Shown: piece after piece, positions 30,754 to 41,221 of the stretch
How positions within the stretch are numbered: position 1 is the stretch's first letter
How the letters are laid out: each line of letters starts with the position of its first letter
Assembly: GCA_964444685.1 (NCBI GenBank)
Contig: CAYUIG010000024.1
Coordinates: 1 to 52,068 of the forward strand
Length of the DNA: 52,068 nt
Origin: CAYUIG01 sp964444685
GTDB taxonomy: Bacteria > Gemmatimonadota > Gemmatimonadetes > Longimicrobiales > RSA9
Direction: 5' to 3'
Notes under the pieces: generated by a model
The model's input: only the letters and a program-made list of their open reading frames with translations
Database searches by the model: none
Told to the model about the DNA's origin: nothing
Translations under genes and position numbers: made by a program

Positions 30754-32085
30754 CTACAGCGGCAGGCGCAGCCGCGCCACGCAGCCCGGCCCGTCCGACG
30801 CGTTCTCCAGCGTCAGCGTGCCGCGGTGCGCTTCCGTGATCTGACGACAGAGCGTGAGGCCGATGCCCGATCCGTTCGGCTTCGTGGTGTAGAACGGCAC
30901 GAAGAGGTTGGTGGCGTCGCCGATGCCGGGGCCTTCATCCCGGATCCACACGGCGACCTCGCCGTCCTGACGCGCCCACCCGACTTCGACCCGCTCGCGC
31001 TCCGCTTCGAGTGATGCGTCCACCGCGTTGCGCACGAGGTTGATCAGGAGCTGATCGAGCTGGTCACCATCCGCACGGATGGCCACGTCCGGGCCTGCGT
31101 TCACCGTGACCGGCATGCGCGTCTCGAGCTGCACCACCCGCCGGATCCACGTGCCGACATCGACGGGCGCGAGTCGCGGCGCGGGCAGGCGAGCGAGCCG
31201 TGCGTACTGCTGCATGAAGCGCGAAAGCGCGTCCGAGCGGCCCGCGATGATGGAGAGGCCGCGCTCGAGATCTTCATCCGCATCGTGCGGCCGCGGATCG
31301 CGGCCGATGAGGGTGAGCAGGCTGCCCGCAATGGACTTGATGGGCGCGAGCGAGTTGTTGATCTCGTGCGAGAGCACGCGGATCAGCCGCTGCCACGCGA
31401 GCAGCTCCTCTTCGCGCAGCGTACGGCTCAGGTCGGAGAGCACGAGCAGCTGGTGCGGCAGCCCGCCCTGCCGGAACGTCGAGCGTCGCACCTCCCAGCG
31501 CCCGTGACCGCCGGGGAAGGTGGCGTCCAGGATGCGTCGCTCACCCATCTGCATGCACGCGCCGAGGCCGACCTGCTCCGCGGTGCGACCGCGCAGTCGT
31601 TCGGCGGGCTGCTGGAGCAGCTGCTCGCCCGCGTGGTTGACGACGCGCAGTCGCAGCTCGTCATCGAACGCGAACACGGCGACGTCGATCTCGTCCATCA
31701 CCGTGCGCAGCAGTGCGGTGGCCTCGAGTGCACCCAGCCGCTGTTCGCGCAGCGTCTGGCCGAGTGCGTTCACCTCCATCATGGCGAGGCCGAGCGCATC
31801 CTCGGTGTTCGCGCCGCGCGAGCGGATCGAGTAGTCGCCCTCGAGGAGTGCGGAGAGGAGATTCGAGAGCGTCTGGATCGGTCGGACGACGCGTTCGCGC
31901 AGGGTGAACGCGAGGCCGAGCCAGATGCCGCCGATCAGTAGTGTGAAAGTCCAGATTACCTTGGCGGAGTATCCCTGCGTCCAGAGGAGGAAGAGTGCGA
32001 CGAGTGCGCCGGGCGCGCCTGCACCGAGCGCGTACAGCAGCACGCGCGTCTCGAACGGCAGCCGCGGCGCGCGCGGGCGCCGCAT
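30754..32085 (-). CDS. Membrane sensor histidine kinase, NtrY-like
   Basis: About 443 residues. Two membrane helices near the N-terminus (VLLYALGAGAPGALVALFLLW and VIWTFTLLIGGIWLGLAFTL) are followed by a HAMP-like linker, a PAS domain (VMDEIDVAVFAFDDELRLRVV), an intact H-box VLSHEINNSLAPIKSIAGSL and a HATPase domain (LLINLVRNAVDASL, DEGPGIGDATNLFVPFYTTK). The HEINNSLAPI form is typical of NtrY-type kinases. ATG 32085 is one base after the regulator's stop; ATG 32103 would overlap it. It is the partner of the NtrC-type regulator upstream and the last gene of the export cluster. Confidence 0.9.
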   Translation of the reverse strand: MRRPRAPRLPFETRVLLYALGAGAPGALVALFLLWTQGYSAKVIWTFTLLIGGIWLGLAFTLRERVVRPIQTLSNLLSALLEGDYSIRSRGANTEDALGLAMMEVNALGQTLREQRLGALEATALLRTVMDEIDVAVFAFDDELRLRVVNHAGEQLLQQPAERLRGRTAEQVGLGACMQMGERRILDATFPGGHGRWEVRRSTFRQGGLPHQLLVLSDLSRTLREEELLAWQRLIRVLSHEINNSLAPIKSIAGSLLTLIGRDPRPHDADEDLERGLSIIAGRSDALSRFMQQYARLARLPAPRLAPVDVGTWIRRVVQLETRMPVTVNAGPDVAIRADGDQLDQLLINLVRNAVDASLEAERERVEVGWARQDGEVAVWIRDEGPGIGDATNLFVPFYTTKPNGSGIGLTLCRQITEAHRGTLTLENASDGPGCVARLRLPL

Positions 32086-32086
32086 C

Positions 32087-33448
<1,362 letters not shown>

Positions 33449-33503
33449 TCGGTTGCGTACGAGAGGTCGCAGTCGAGGCGACAGGGGTTCCTCAAGATCA
33501 GGG

Positions 33504-33584
33504 GTCTGGTGTCTGGGGTCTAGTGTCTGGAGTCTGGTTTACGCCGGGTGCCGTAAACCAGATCCCAGACCCCAGACACCAGAC
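33504..33584. repeat. GTC-heptad inverted array B
   Basis: Five units (GTCTGGT, GTCTGGG, GTCTAGT, GTCTGGA, GTCTGGT; 33504-33538), an inner TTTACG/CGTAAA hairpin, then CCAGAT-CCCAGAC-CCCAGAC-ACCAGAC on the opposite arm. It runs right up to the stop codon of the ADOP permease (33585). The regulator start is at 33448. Confidence 0.8.
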
Positions 33585-35972
33585 TCATTCGGCGCGGAGC
33601 GCCGAGACCGGATCCATCCTCGCCGCACGCAGGGCGGGCACGAGTGCGGCGGCGAGACCGACGAGGGCAAGGATGCCGATGACGGCGGCGTAGGTCACCG
33701 GGTCGCCGGGGCTGAGCTGATAGAGGAGCGACTCGAGCTGCGGCGCGAGCAGAGCTGCGGCGGTGAGGCCGATGGCGATGCCGAGCCCGGCGAGAGTCAT
33801 GGCGCCGCGCACGACCATGCCGATGACGGTGCCCGCGCGTGCACCCAGGGCCATGCGCACGCCGATCTCCTGCGTGCGGCTGGATACGCTATACGCCGTG
33901 ACGCCGTAGATCCCGATGGCCGCGAGCGTGAGTGCGAGTGCGGCGAACACGCCGAACAGCAGGGTCTGCAGCTTCGGCTGCGAGAGCGATGCGGATACCA
34001 TCGCCTCGAGCGTGCCAACGTTGGATACCGGCAGCTGCGGATCGAGTTCGGCCACGGCGGCTCGCAGTGCCGGCGCTGCGAGCAGCGGGTCGCCGGTCGT
34101 GCGCACCACGACGTTCGTCGCGCGTGCGGGAGCCAGCGCGGCGGGCAGGAAGATCTCGTTCACCGGCGCTTCGTCGAGGCCGCGCTGGTGCACGTCGGCG
34201 ACGATGCCGACGACCGTCCACCACGGACCCTCGTCATTCGGGCGCAGCCGCTTCCCGATCGGATTCTCCGACGGCCAGTAGCGGTTCGCGAGCGTTTGAT
34301 TGACGACCACGACGGGCGGCGCATCCGCATCATCCGTCGCCTCGATCGCGCGGCCCCTGAGGAGCCGCATTCCGACCGCTTCGAAGTAGCCCGGCGTCAC
34401 CTGTCGGTACCACGCCGTCGGCGCCTCGCCCGGTCGCGGCGGCGGCGCGCCATCGATCATGAACGAGATGTCCTGGTCGCCGCCCGGACCCATGGGAAGG
34501 ATCGGACTCGTACCGGCTGCCGATACGTCGGGCTGCGCCGCGATGCGCGCCAGCAGATCGTCATAGAACTGCTGGACCGACGCGGGCTGTTCGTAGCGCG
34601 CGGAAGGCAGCGAAAGCGCGGCGACCAGCGCGCCGTCCGGCCGGAATCCCGGATCCACTGCCTGAAGCCGCTCGAAGCTGCGCAGCATCAGGCCGGCGCC
34701 GGCAAGCAGCACCAGTGCGATTGCGAACTCCGCTACGATGAGTGCGGGCCGCAGTCGCTGCCGTGCCGTGACGCTGCGCGTACCGCCCTCCTTCAGCGTG
34801 GACGCGAGGTCGCCGCGCGTGGCATGCAGCGCGGGCAGCAGCCCGAAAGCGATGCCGGTGACGAGGGTCAGTGCGGCCGCGAACGCGAGCACGACGCCGT
34901 CCACGTCGACTTCGGCGAGTCGCGGCGACGGCGGGCTGATGGCGCGCAACAGATCCACGCCCCAGAGCGCGATGAAGAGGCCGAGCACGCCGCCGGCCGC
35001 TGCGATCACGAGCGCTTCCGTGAGAAACTGTCGCACGAGACTGGAACGCCCCGCACCGAGCGCCGCGCGGATCGCGACCTCGCGCTGCCGGCCCGCGCCG
35101 CGCGCGAGCAGCAGGTTCGCCACGTTCACGCACGCGATGAGCAGCACGAAGCCGACCGCACCCAGCAGCACGAGCAGCGCGGTGCGTACAGGCTGCGCGA
35201 GCTGGTCGCGCAGTCCGACCACACTCCAGCTCACGCCCTCCTTCTCGGGATACTCCGATGCCACACGATTCCCGATCGCGGCCACCTCCGCCGCGGCGCG
35301 TTCGACCGGAACGTCACCGTTCACGCGGCCGAGTATGCGCATCACGTAGCAGGCCCGGCCGCAGTTGGCCGGATCGATGCGCAGCGGCCGCCACAACTCG
35401 GCATTGCCGATGAACGGTGGGACGAAGTCGCGCGGCATGATGCCGATGATCGTGTGCGGCTCGTCGTTCAGCAGGATGGTGCGGCCGATCGCGCCCGGAT
35501 CGGCGCCGAAACGGCGCCGCCACAGTCCGTCGGAGATGACGATGACACGGTCGCCACGGGCCGCGTTCTCCTCGGGCGCGAAGCCGCGCCCCAGCACCGG
35601 CCGCACGCCGACGACATCGAAGAACACGCTCGACACCGACACGCCGGTCAGCCGCTCCGGTTCACCGGACCCGGTCAGCGTCGGCGCCCAGTTCATGATG
35701 ATGCTCGACGTCAGCGAGCCGGCCGCCTCGAGGTCCTCGAAGTCGGGCGGCGTGAACCACTCCTGCGCCGGCCCGCCCGTCCGCGTGTGGTCCTGCCACA
35801 CCATCACCAGCTTCTCGGAGTCCGGGTACGGCAGCGGCTCGAATACGAGTCCGCGTGCGAAGCTGAAGATCGCCGTGTTCGCCCCGATTCCCAGTGCAAG
35901 CGTGATCAGGACGGTGAGCGCGAACGCGGGTGCGCGGAAGAGCGTTCGTATCGCGAAGCGGATCTGGTTCAT
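33585..35972 (-). CDS. ADOP-type ABC transporter permease (MacB/FtsX-like), copy 1
   Basis: A 795-residue permease with the double MacB architecture. N-terminal helix FALTVLITLALGIGANTAIFS, a MacB_PCD periplasmic domain (about 55-240), an FtsX core (VLLIACVNVANLLLARGAGRQREVAIRAALGA), a second helix/periplasmic unit (about 430-640) and a second FtsX core (IGIYGVTAYSVSSRTQEIGVRMALGA). It ends in the hallmark LRAARMDPVSALRAE. ATG 35970-35972 follows GAGGA. It has no ATPase domain; the nearest ATPase gene is at 40447. Such permeases export peptides, lipoproteins or drugs by mechanotransmission. A 925-codon open frame on the other strand is a shadow. Confidence 0.93.
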   Translation of the reverse strand: MNQIRFAIRTLFRAPAFALTVLITLALGIGANTAIFSFARGLVFEPLPYPDSEKLVMVWQDHTRTGGPAQEWFTPPDFEDLEAAGSLTSSIIMNWAPTLTGSGEPERLTGVSVSSVFFDVVGVRPVLGRGFAPEENAARGDRVIVISDGLWRRRFGADPGAIGRTILLNDEPHTIIGIMPRDFVPPFIGNAELWRPLRIDPANCGRACYVMRILGRVNGDVPVERAAAEVAAIGNRVASEYPEKEGVSWSVVGLRDQLAQPVRTALLVLLGAVGFVLLIACVNVANLLLARGAGRQREVAIRAALGAGRSSLVRQFLTEALVIAAAGGVLGLFIALWGVDLLRAISPPSPRLAEVDVDGVVLAFAAALTLVTGIAFGLLPALHATRGDLASTLKEGGTRSVTARQRLRPALIVAEFAIALVLLAGAGLMLRSFERLQAVDPGFRPDGALVAALSLPSARYEQPASVQQFYDDLLARIAAQPDVSAAGTSPILPMGPGGDQDISFMIDGAPPPRPGEAPTAWYRQVTPGYFEAVGMRLLRGRAIEATDDADAPPVVVVNQTLANRYWPSENPIGKRLRPNDEGPWWTVVGIVADVHQRGLDEAPVNEIFLPAALAPARATNVVVRTTGDPLLAAPALRAAVAELDPQLPVSNVGTLEAMVSASLSQPKLQTLLFGVFAALALTLAAIGIYGVTAYSVSSRTQEIGVRMALGARAGTVIGMVVRGAMTLAGLGIAIGLTAAALLAPQLESLLYQLSPGDPVTYAAVIGILALVGLAAALVPALRAARMDPVSALRAE

Positions 35973-35983
35973 GAAATCCTCGA

Positions 35984-36078
35984 CTCTGGGGTCTGGAGTC
36001 CGGAGACTGGAGTTTGGTTTGAACCCTTCGATCCGGGGGTGAACCAGGACCTCAGACACCAGACGCCAGACCCCAGAC
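35984..36078. repeat. GTC-heptad inverted array C
   Basis: CTCTGGG, GTCTGGA, GTCCGGA, GACTGGA, GTTTGGT, then a central GAACCCTTCGATCCGGGGGTGAACC-like spacer and CCAGGAC-CTCAGAC-ACCAGAC-GCCAGAC-CCCAGAC. It is more degenerate than arrays A and B but has the same orientation and the same GGTTT/AACC core. It lies between the two ADOP permease genes and ends at a stop codon. Confidence 0.77.
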
Positions 36079-38544
36079 TCATTCCGCGCGCAGCGCGGAC
36101 ATCGGGTCCACCCGTGCCGCTCGCCTTGCGGGAATCCAGCTCGCCGCCATCGCAACCGTGGTAAGTACGAGTGCGCCGACGACGTAGGCAGCGGGATGCG
36201 TGGGCCGTACCTCGTACAGCAGTCCCTGCATGACGCGTGTGAGTGCGAGCGCCGCGAGCAGGCCGGCGGCGAGACCGATGATCGTCACGCGCAGGGAGCC
36301 GGCCACGACCATGCGTTCGACGCGCGACGCGTCGGCGCCGAGCGCCATGCGCACGCCGATCTCCGCGGTGCGGCGCGCGACCAGATAGGAGACCACGCCG
36401 TACAGTCCGAGGCCGGCGAGGAGGAGTGCGACGGCAGCAGAGATCGCGAGCAGCAGCATGGTGAAGCTCAGCCGGCTCATGGACCAGCCGAGCAGCTCTT
36501 CCATCGAGTAGACGTTGGCAAGCGGGATCGTCGCATCCACGTCCGCAATGGCCGCGCGCACCGCGGGCAGCAGCGCGTCCGTGCTGCCCACCGCATCGAT
36601 CACGAGATTGAGCCGGTTCGCCGGCCAGAACGTCTCGGGCGTCGGTACGATCGGGTAGTAGATGGCCAGTGCGGGCGGTCCATCGAGTGACGAGCCGTAC
36701 ACATCTTCGACCACACCGACCACACGGTACCACGGTGGCTGTCCGCGTCCCGGGGCTACGCCCTTGCCGATCGGGTCCTGGCCGGGCCAGAAGCGCTCCG
36801 CGAACGCACGGCTCACGATGACGGCGCGGCGCTCGGGACTGTCGTTGTCGGCGTCGGTGAAGTCGCGGCCCGCGAGCAGCGGGATCCCCATCGTCTCGAA
36901 GTAACCCGGCGACGTCGGCACGAGCCCGGCACACGTCGTTTCCTCCGCCTGCTGCGCGACCTCCGGATCCTCGAAGCCCTGGACCCAGCAGCCGAAGCCG
37001 CCGGCGAACGGGAGGTCTCCCGTGAATCCGGCCGCGCGCACACCGGGCAGCGCGCGCACACGCTCGAGCACGCCGTCATAGAAGCGCCACATCGATGCGT
37101 GGTCCTCGTAGCGCGCAAACGGCAGGTTCACCTGCATCGTGATCACGCCCTCGGGATCGATCCCCGGCTCCACCGCGCGCAGCCGACGGAAACTCTCCAG
37201 CAGCAGACCCGCTCCCACCAGCAGCACGAGTGCGAGCGCCACCTGCGTTGCGACGAGAACGCCGCGCACGCGCTGGCGCTCCCGGCCGACGGTCATCGAG
37301 CGACCGCCTTCCGCGAGTGTGGCGAGTTGCGGGCGTCCATGACGCAGCAGTGGCAGTGCGGCGAGCGCCGCTGCCACGGCAAAGGTCACGAGTGTGGTGA
37401 AGCCGATGACACTCGCGTCCACCGCGCCCGCGCCGATCTCGGGCAACGTCGGTGGCGCGAGGGCGAGGAGTGCATCGAGGCCCCACACCGCCAGCAGTAC
37501 GGCGAGCGCACCCGCCGCGAATGCGATGACCAGGCTTTCGGCGAAGAGGTGGCGCGCGATGGCGGCGCGACCGGCACCGAGCGCCGCGCGCACTGCGAGC
37601 TCGCGACGTCGCCCTTCCGTGCGCACGAGAAACAGATTCGCGACGTTCGTGCACGCGATCAGCAGCACGAGGCCGACCGCGCCCAGGATCATCCACAGCC
37701 GGGTCGCCAGATCTCCCAGCACGTACGGCTTCAGCTCGTATGCAACCGTCCGGAATCCGAAGCGCTCCATGAATCCGGCCGAGTACGTCTGCGGGTATGC
37801 TTCGGGAAGTCGCGCAGTCAACCGATCCAGCTCCGCCTGCGCCTGCTCCAGTGTCGCACCCGGCGACAGCCGCGCGATCATCGAGTACACGTGGCTGTTC
37901 TCGAACGGACCCGCGGGGTCGAGCATCATCGAAACCCACAGATCGCGCGGCGAGATGAGGCCCCCGACGCCCGGTTCGCCCGGTAGGTCGACGCCGGGCT
38001 GCATGACGCCGATGACCGTGAACGGCTGCCCGTCGATCGACAGCGACGTGCCGAGAACGCCGCGGTCGCCACCGAACTGTCGCTGCCAGATGCCGTACGA
38101 CAGGACCGCCACGGGCGCTGCGCCCGGCGTATCATCGGCATCCGACAGCACACGCCCGAGCGCGGCACGCCCACCGATCAGCCTCAGCGTGTTCGCTGTA
38201 ACGACACCTACAGACGCGCGTTGCGGGCCGTCCGGTGTCATGACGTTCGCGTCTCCGCGCTGCCACACACCGATCTCCTCGAGCGTGCGCGCCTGCGAGA
38301 AGTGGAAGTACTCCGCCGTCGCAAGATCCCACTCCGTACCCTCGCCGACGCCCGGCACCAGCGACTTCAGCCTTACCAGCCGATCCGACTCGGGATACGG
38401 CAGCGGGTCCAGTACCATGCGCTCGAGCAGCGTGTAGATCGCGGTGCTGGCGCCGATCCCGATCGCGAGTGTCAGCACCGCTACCGCCGCGTACGCCGGC
38501 GAGCGGAGCAGTGCGCGTGTGGATTGCCGGAGCTCTGTCAGCAT
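36079..38544 (-). CDS. ADOP-type ABC transporter permease (MacB/FtsX-like), copy 2
   Basis: An 821-residue paralogue of the neighbouring permease. It begins MLTELRQSTRALLRSPAYAAV with a first helix TLAIGIGASTAIYTLLE, has two MacB periplasmic regions, two FtsX cores (LLIACTNVANLFLVRTEGRRRELAVRAALG; LYGVVSYLVARRTAEIGVRMALGA) and ends RRAARVDPMSALRAE. Start ATG 38544. The two permeases probably work together or in parallel with the ATPase, adaptor and TolC-like protein encoded upstream. The 162-base gap before it holds only a weak hairpin. Confidence 0.93.
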   Translation of the reverse strand: MLTELRQSTRALLRSPAYAAVAVLTLAIGIGASTAIYTLLERMVLDPLPYPESDRLVRLKSLVPGVGEGTEWDLATAEYFHFSQARTLEEIGVWQRGDANVMTPDGPQRASVGVVTANTLRLIGGRAALGRVLSDADDTPGAAPVAVLSYGIWQRQFGGDRGVLGTSLSIDGQPFTVIGVMQPGVDLPGEPGVGGLISPRDLWVSMMLDPAGPFENSHVYSMIARLSPGATLEQAQAELDRLTARLPEAYPQTYSAGFMERFGFRTVAYELKPYVLGDLATRLWMILGAVGLVLLIACTNVANLFLVRTEGRRRELAVRAALGAGRAAIARHLFAESLVIAFAAGALAVLLAVWGLDALLALAPPTLPEIGAGAVDASVIGFTTLVTFAVAAALAALPLLRHGRPQLATLAEGGRSMTVGRERQRVRGVLVATQVALALVLLVGAGLLLESFRRLRAVEPGIDPEGVITMQVNLPFARYEDHASMWRFYDGVLERVRALPGVRAAGFTGDLPFAGGFGCWVQGFEDPEVAQQAEETTCAGLVPTSPGYFETMGIPLLAGRDFTDADNDSPERRAVIVSRAFAERFWPGQDPIGKGVAPGRGQPPWYRVVGVVEDVYGSSLDGPPALAIYYPIVPTPETFWPANRLNLVIDAVGSTDALLPAVRAAIADVDATIPLANVYSMEELLGWSMSRLSFTMLLLAISAAVALLLAGLGLYGVVSYLVARRTAEIGVRMALGADASRVERMVVAGSLRVTIIGLAAGLLAALALTRVMQGLLYEVRPTHPAAYVVGALVLTTVAMAASWIPARRAARVDPMSALRAE

Positions 38545-38686
38545 CGTTTACCGAGTTCGGTTTCTGGTTGTCTTGGATACGGCGTGAATGGAAACCGCGT
38601 GCCGCCGAGCTTCAGGGCGTAAGAAGGTATGAAATCGTGACTTGCGCCGGGTCGCCCGCGAGGAGGACGCCCGGATCCGAAACGCA

Positions 38687-38705
38687 CCGTCCCACGATCG
38701 GACGG
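38687..38705 (-). terminator. Weak hairpin after the outer-membrane protein gene
   Basis: CCGTCC/GGACGG form a 6-bp stem with a 7-base loop directly after the stop of the gene at 38707, followed by TGCGTTT on the minus strand. It is short and has an interrupted T-run, so termination is doubtful. Confidence 0.3.
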
Positions 38706-38706
38706 C

Positions 38707-39507
38707 TCAGTTCGTACCCAGGCTGAACTGAAGACCGACGGAGAAGACGATGCCGCTGAGTCGCAGGTCCCGCTTGATCCCGGGCGGCAGCGGTCCGCCG
38801 TCGCTCCACTCCACGCTCGGGAAGTGGCGAACCATGTACCCCACCTCGAGGAACATGGTGAGCATGCTGACGTCGAACGACTGGCCGACAACTGCCCCCA
38901 GCAGGAACGCTTCGGCGGATGCACTGAAGCTTTCCTCCGCAGTAGCTACCTGCAGCGCCTGCGTCTTCATGAAGCCGGTGCGCATGCCGAAATACGTACC
39001 GCTCGGTTCGTACGTGGCGTATACCGTCACGGCGGGCAGATCGCGGACGGAGCCGCGCAGCTCGAGCGACGGATCCGCCGCCTCGAAACCCATCGTCTGC
39101 CCGTAGCCCACACCCAACTCGAACGTCCACACCGTGTCGTAAGCCGGCGAGTACGACACGGGCCGCGGCTCGTACGTGTAGACCGTGTCCGCGCGCCCGT
39201 ACGCGCGGCGCACTTCCATCGCGGTCCATTCGAGTTCGACCGAGTCCGATGGCGGCGGCGGCTGCACCGCGCTCCGCCTGCGTACGGCGCCGATCTCGAA
39301 CAGCAGCTCCACGCCGTAACTCGCCAGGCCGTGCTCCGCCTCCTTCAGCAGATCCGGCTTCGGGAAGAGCACGCCGCTGCCCGCGTAGAAGCTCACGTCC
39401 GTCACGTTGCTCAACAGCGCTTCCACCGCACCGAACTGAGCCGACGCCGGCGACGCCGCACCGAGCGTCGCCGCCGCGATCATGATCACCCGTCGTCGCA
39501 TGTTCAT
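38707..39507 (-). CDS. Predicted outer-membrane beta-barrel protein
   Basis: A 266-residue protein with a signal peptide (about 1-23, ending ASAQ). The rest alternates beta-strand-like segments such as FELGVGYGQTMGF, TVYATYEPSGTYFGMRTGF, SMLTMFLEVGYMVRHF and a C-terminal strand GIVFSVGLQFSLGTN, typical of outer-membrane barrels. I do not recognise a named family. It overlaps the gene upstream (39504) by ATGA, so the two are translated together. Position between the ATPase and the permeases suggests a role in the export cluster. Confidence 0.75.
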   Translation of the reverse strand: MNMRRRVIMIAAATLGAASPASAQFGAVEALLSNVTDVSFYAGSGVLFPKPDLLKEAEHGLASYGVELLFEIGAVRRRSAVQPPPPSDSVELEWTAMEVRRAYGRADTVYTYEPRPVSYSPAYDTVWTFELGVGYGQTMGFEAADPSLELRGSVRDLPAVTVYATYEPSGTYFGMRTGFMKTQALQVATAEESFSASAEAFLLGAVVGQSFDVSMLTMFLEVGYMVRHFPSVEWSDGGPLPPGIKRDLRLSGIVFSVGLQFSLGTN

Positions 39508-40025
39508 CGTCTCGGTACGATCGCGCCCAGGTTGACCCCGATCACGATCTCGTTCAGCTCGCTGTCGAGCCAGCGACGCAGCCGCGCCTCGAGGCCCACG
39601 CCGAGTACGTCACGCACGATCCAGCGGTACCCCACCGCGCCGCCAAGCCCGAACTCGCCATCGCCGCTGCTGCTGTCCAGCAGCGCGGCACCGAGCAATG
39701 CATACAGCGAGTTCTGCGTCGCGGACTCCGCGTAGAACTTGAAGTCGGCGCCCGCCCCCAGCGCCCAGCCGGTCTGGCCCGAGTCGCTGATCCGCTGGAA
39801 GTAGAGCTGCGGCTCCCAGGCGAATGACTGGCTCGGGAAGAACGTCACATAGAGCACGGGCGCTCCGACGAAGCCTGCGCCCGGAACCGACAGGAGCGTG
39901 GCCGAATCGTCTTCCGAGAACACCGTCATCCCCAGCCGCGTACCCAGCTCGAACGCCGGCGTCTCCTGCGCCGCCGCCGGTGCAGCCAACGCCAGAGCGG
40001 CGGCCATGATCCAGACCTTCTTCAC
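39504..40025 (-). CDS. Small predicted outer-membrane beta-barrel protein
   Basis: A 173-residue protein with a signal peptide (MKKVWIMAAALALAAPAAAQ) and an eight-strand-like body with alternating patterns: FELGTRLGMTVF, LYVTFFPSQSFAWEPQLYF, WALGAGADFKFY and C-terminal GVGLEARLRRWL and IVIGVNLGAI. It resembles OmpA/OmpW-sized porin-like barrels without a specific match. The GTG start at 40023-40025 has GGGAGG five bases upstream. It heads the two-gene barrel unit, preceded by 421 bases without a gene. Confidence 0.75.
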   Translation of the reverse strand: MKKVWIMAAALALAAPAAAQETPAFELGTRLGMTVFSEDDSATLLSVPGAGFVGAPVLYVTFFPSQSFAWEPQLYFQRISDSGQTGWALGAGADFKFYAESATQNSLYALLGAALLDSSSGDGEFGLGGAVGYRWIVRDVLGVGLEARLRRWLDSELNEIVIGVNLGAIVPRR

Positions 40026-40446
40026 TCCATCCTCCCTGTCGGAATCCGCCCCAACTTACGCGATCACGCGCGCCCGGGCAGTCCCCGCTTCGTGTGGAGC
40101 GTGCAGTGAGGTTTGCCCCAGCCGGCGTGTTCTTCGTTGGTGGGTACAGGTTGACCGCGCTCAACGCGGTGGGACCGACCCCAGCTCCGCGTCGCGCGCG
40201 GGTGGGGTAGACCCGACAGCGGATGGAGCTGTGAGATGCGCCCCACAGGCGACGCACTCCCACCGTGGGGTCAACCCGACTGCAGCCCGGAAGAGGAAGC
40301 CCCAACGAAACGACCGCCCCGCGAGAAGACCCGCGAAGCGGCCGTTTCACCAAGCCCGCATCAACAAAACCCGTCAGAAGTCGCCCGTCGTGGGTCGCCC
40401 GTCGTGCAGTCGCCCGTCCTGGGTCGCCCGCCGTCAGTCGCCCGCC
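40026..40446. other. 421-base intergenic region with imperfect repeats
   Basis: No credible gene is seen. GTGGGGTAGACCCGACAGC (40202-40220) and GTGGGGTCAACCCGACTGC (40265-40283) are imperfect copies of one 19-base motif, each internally near-palindromic (GGGGT..ACCC). GCGGCCGTTTC and CCCGCGAG runs lie between them and the heptad array G. I identified no tRNA, riboswitch or strong promoter on either strand. Confidence 0.5.
40380..40446. repeat. GTC-heptad direct array G (14-base double unit)
   Basis: Five copies of about 14 bases, each made of two heptads: GTCGCCC then GTCGTGG, GTCGTGC(A), GTCCTGG, GCCGTCA and GCCTCAC. It abuts the stop codon of the ABC ATPase gene at 40447 and, unlike arrays A-C, has no inverted arm. 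Confidence 0.7.
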
Positions 40447-41190
<744 letters not shown>

Positions 41191-41221
41191 CGTCTGCTCC
41201 TTGGAGTCGGGGTTCACCGGG

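Noticed and set aside
33504..33584. Heptad arrays as ordinary rho-independent terminators
   Set aside because: The arms are much longer than usual, have a 7-base internal period and are not followed by a T-run. One array is in a leader and two are direct only.
40026..40446. tRNA or other structured RNA gene in the 421-base gap
   Set aside because: No acceptor/anticodon arrangement, CCA end or known riboswitch core was seen on either strand.
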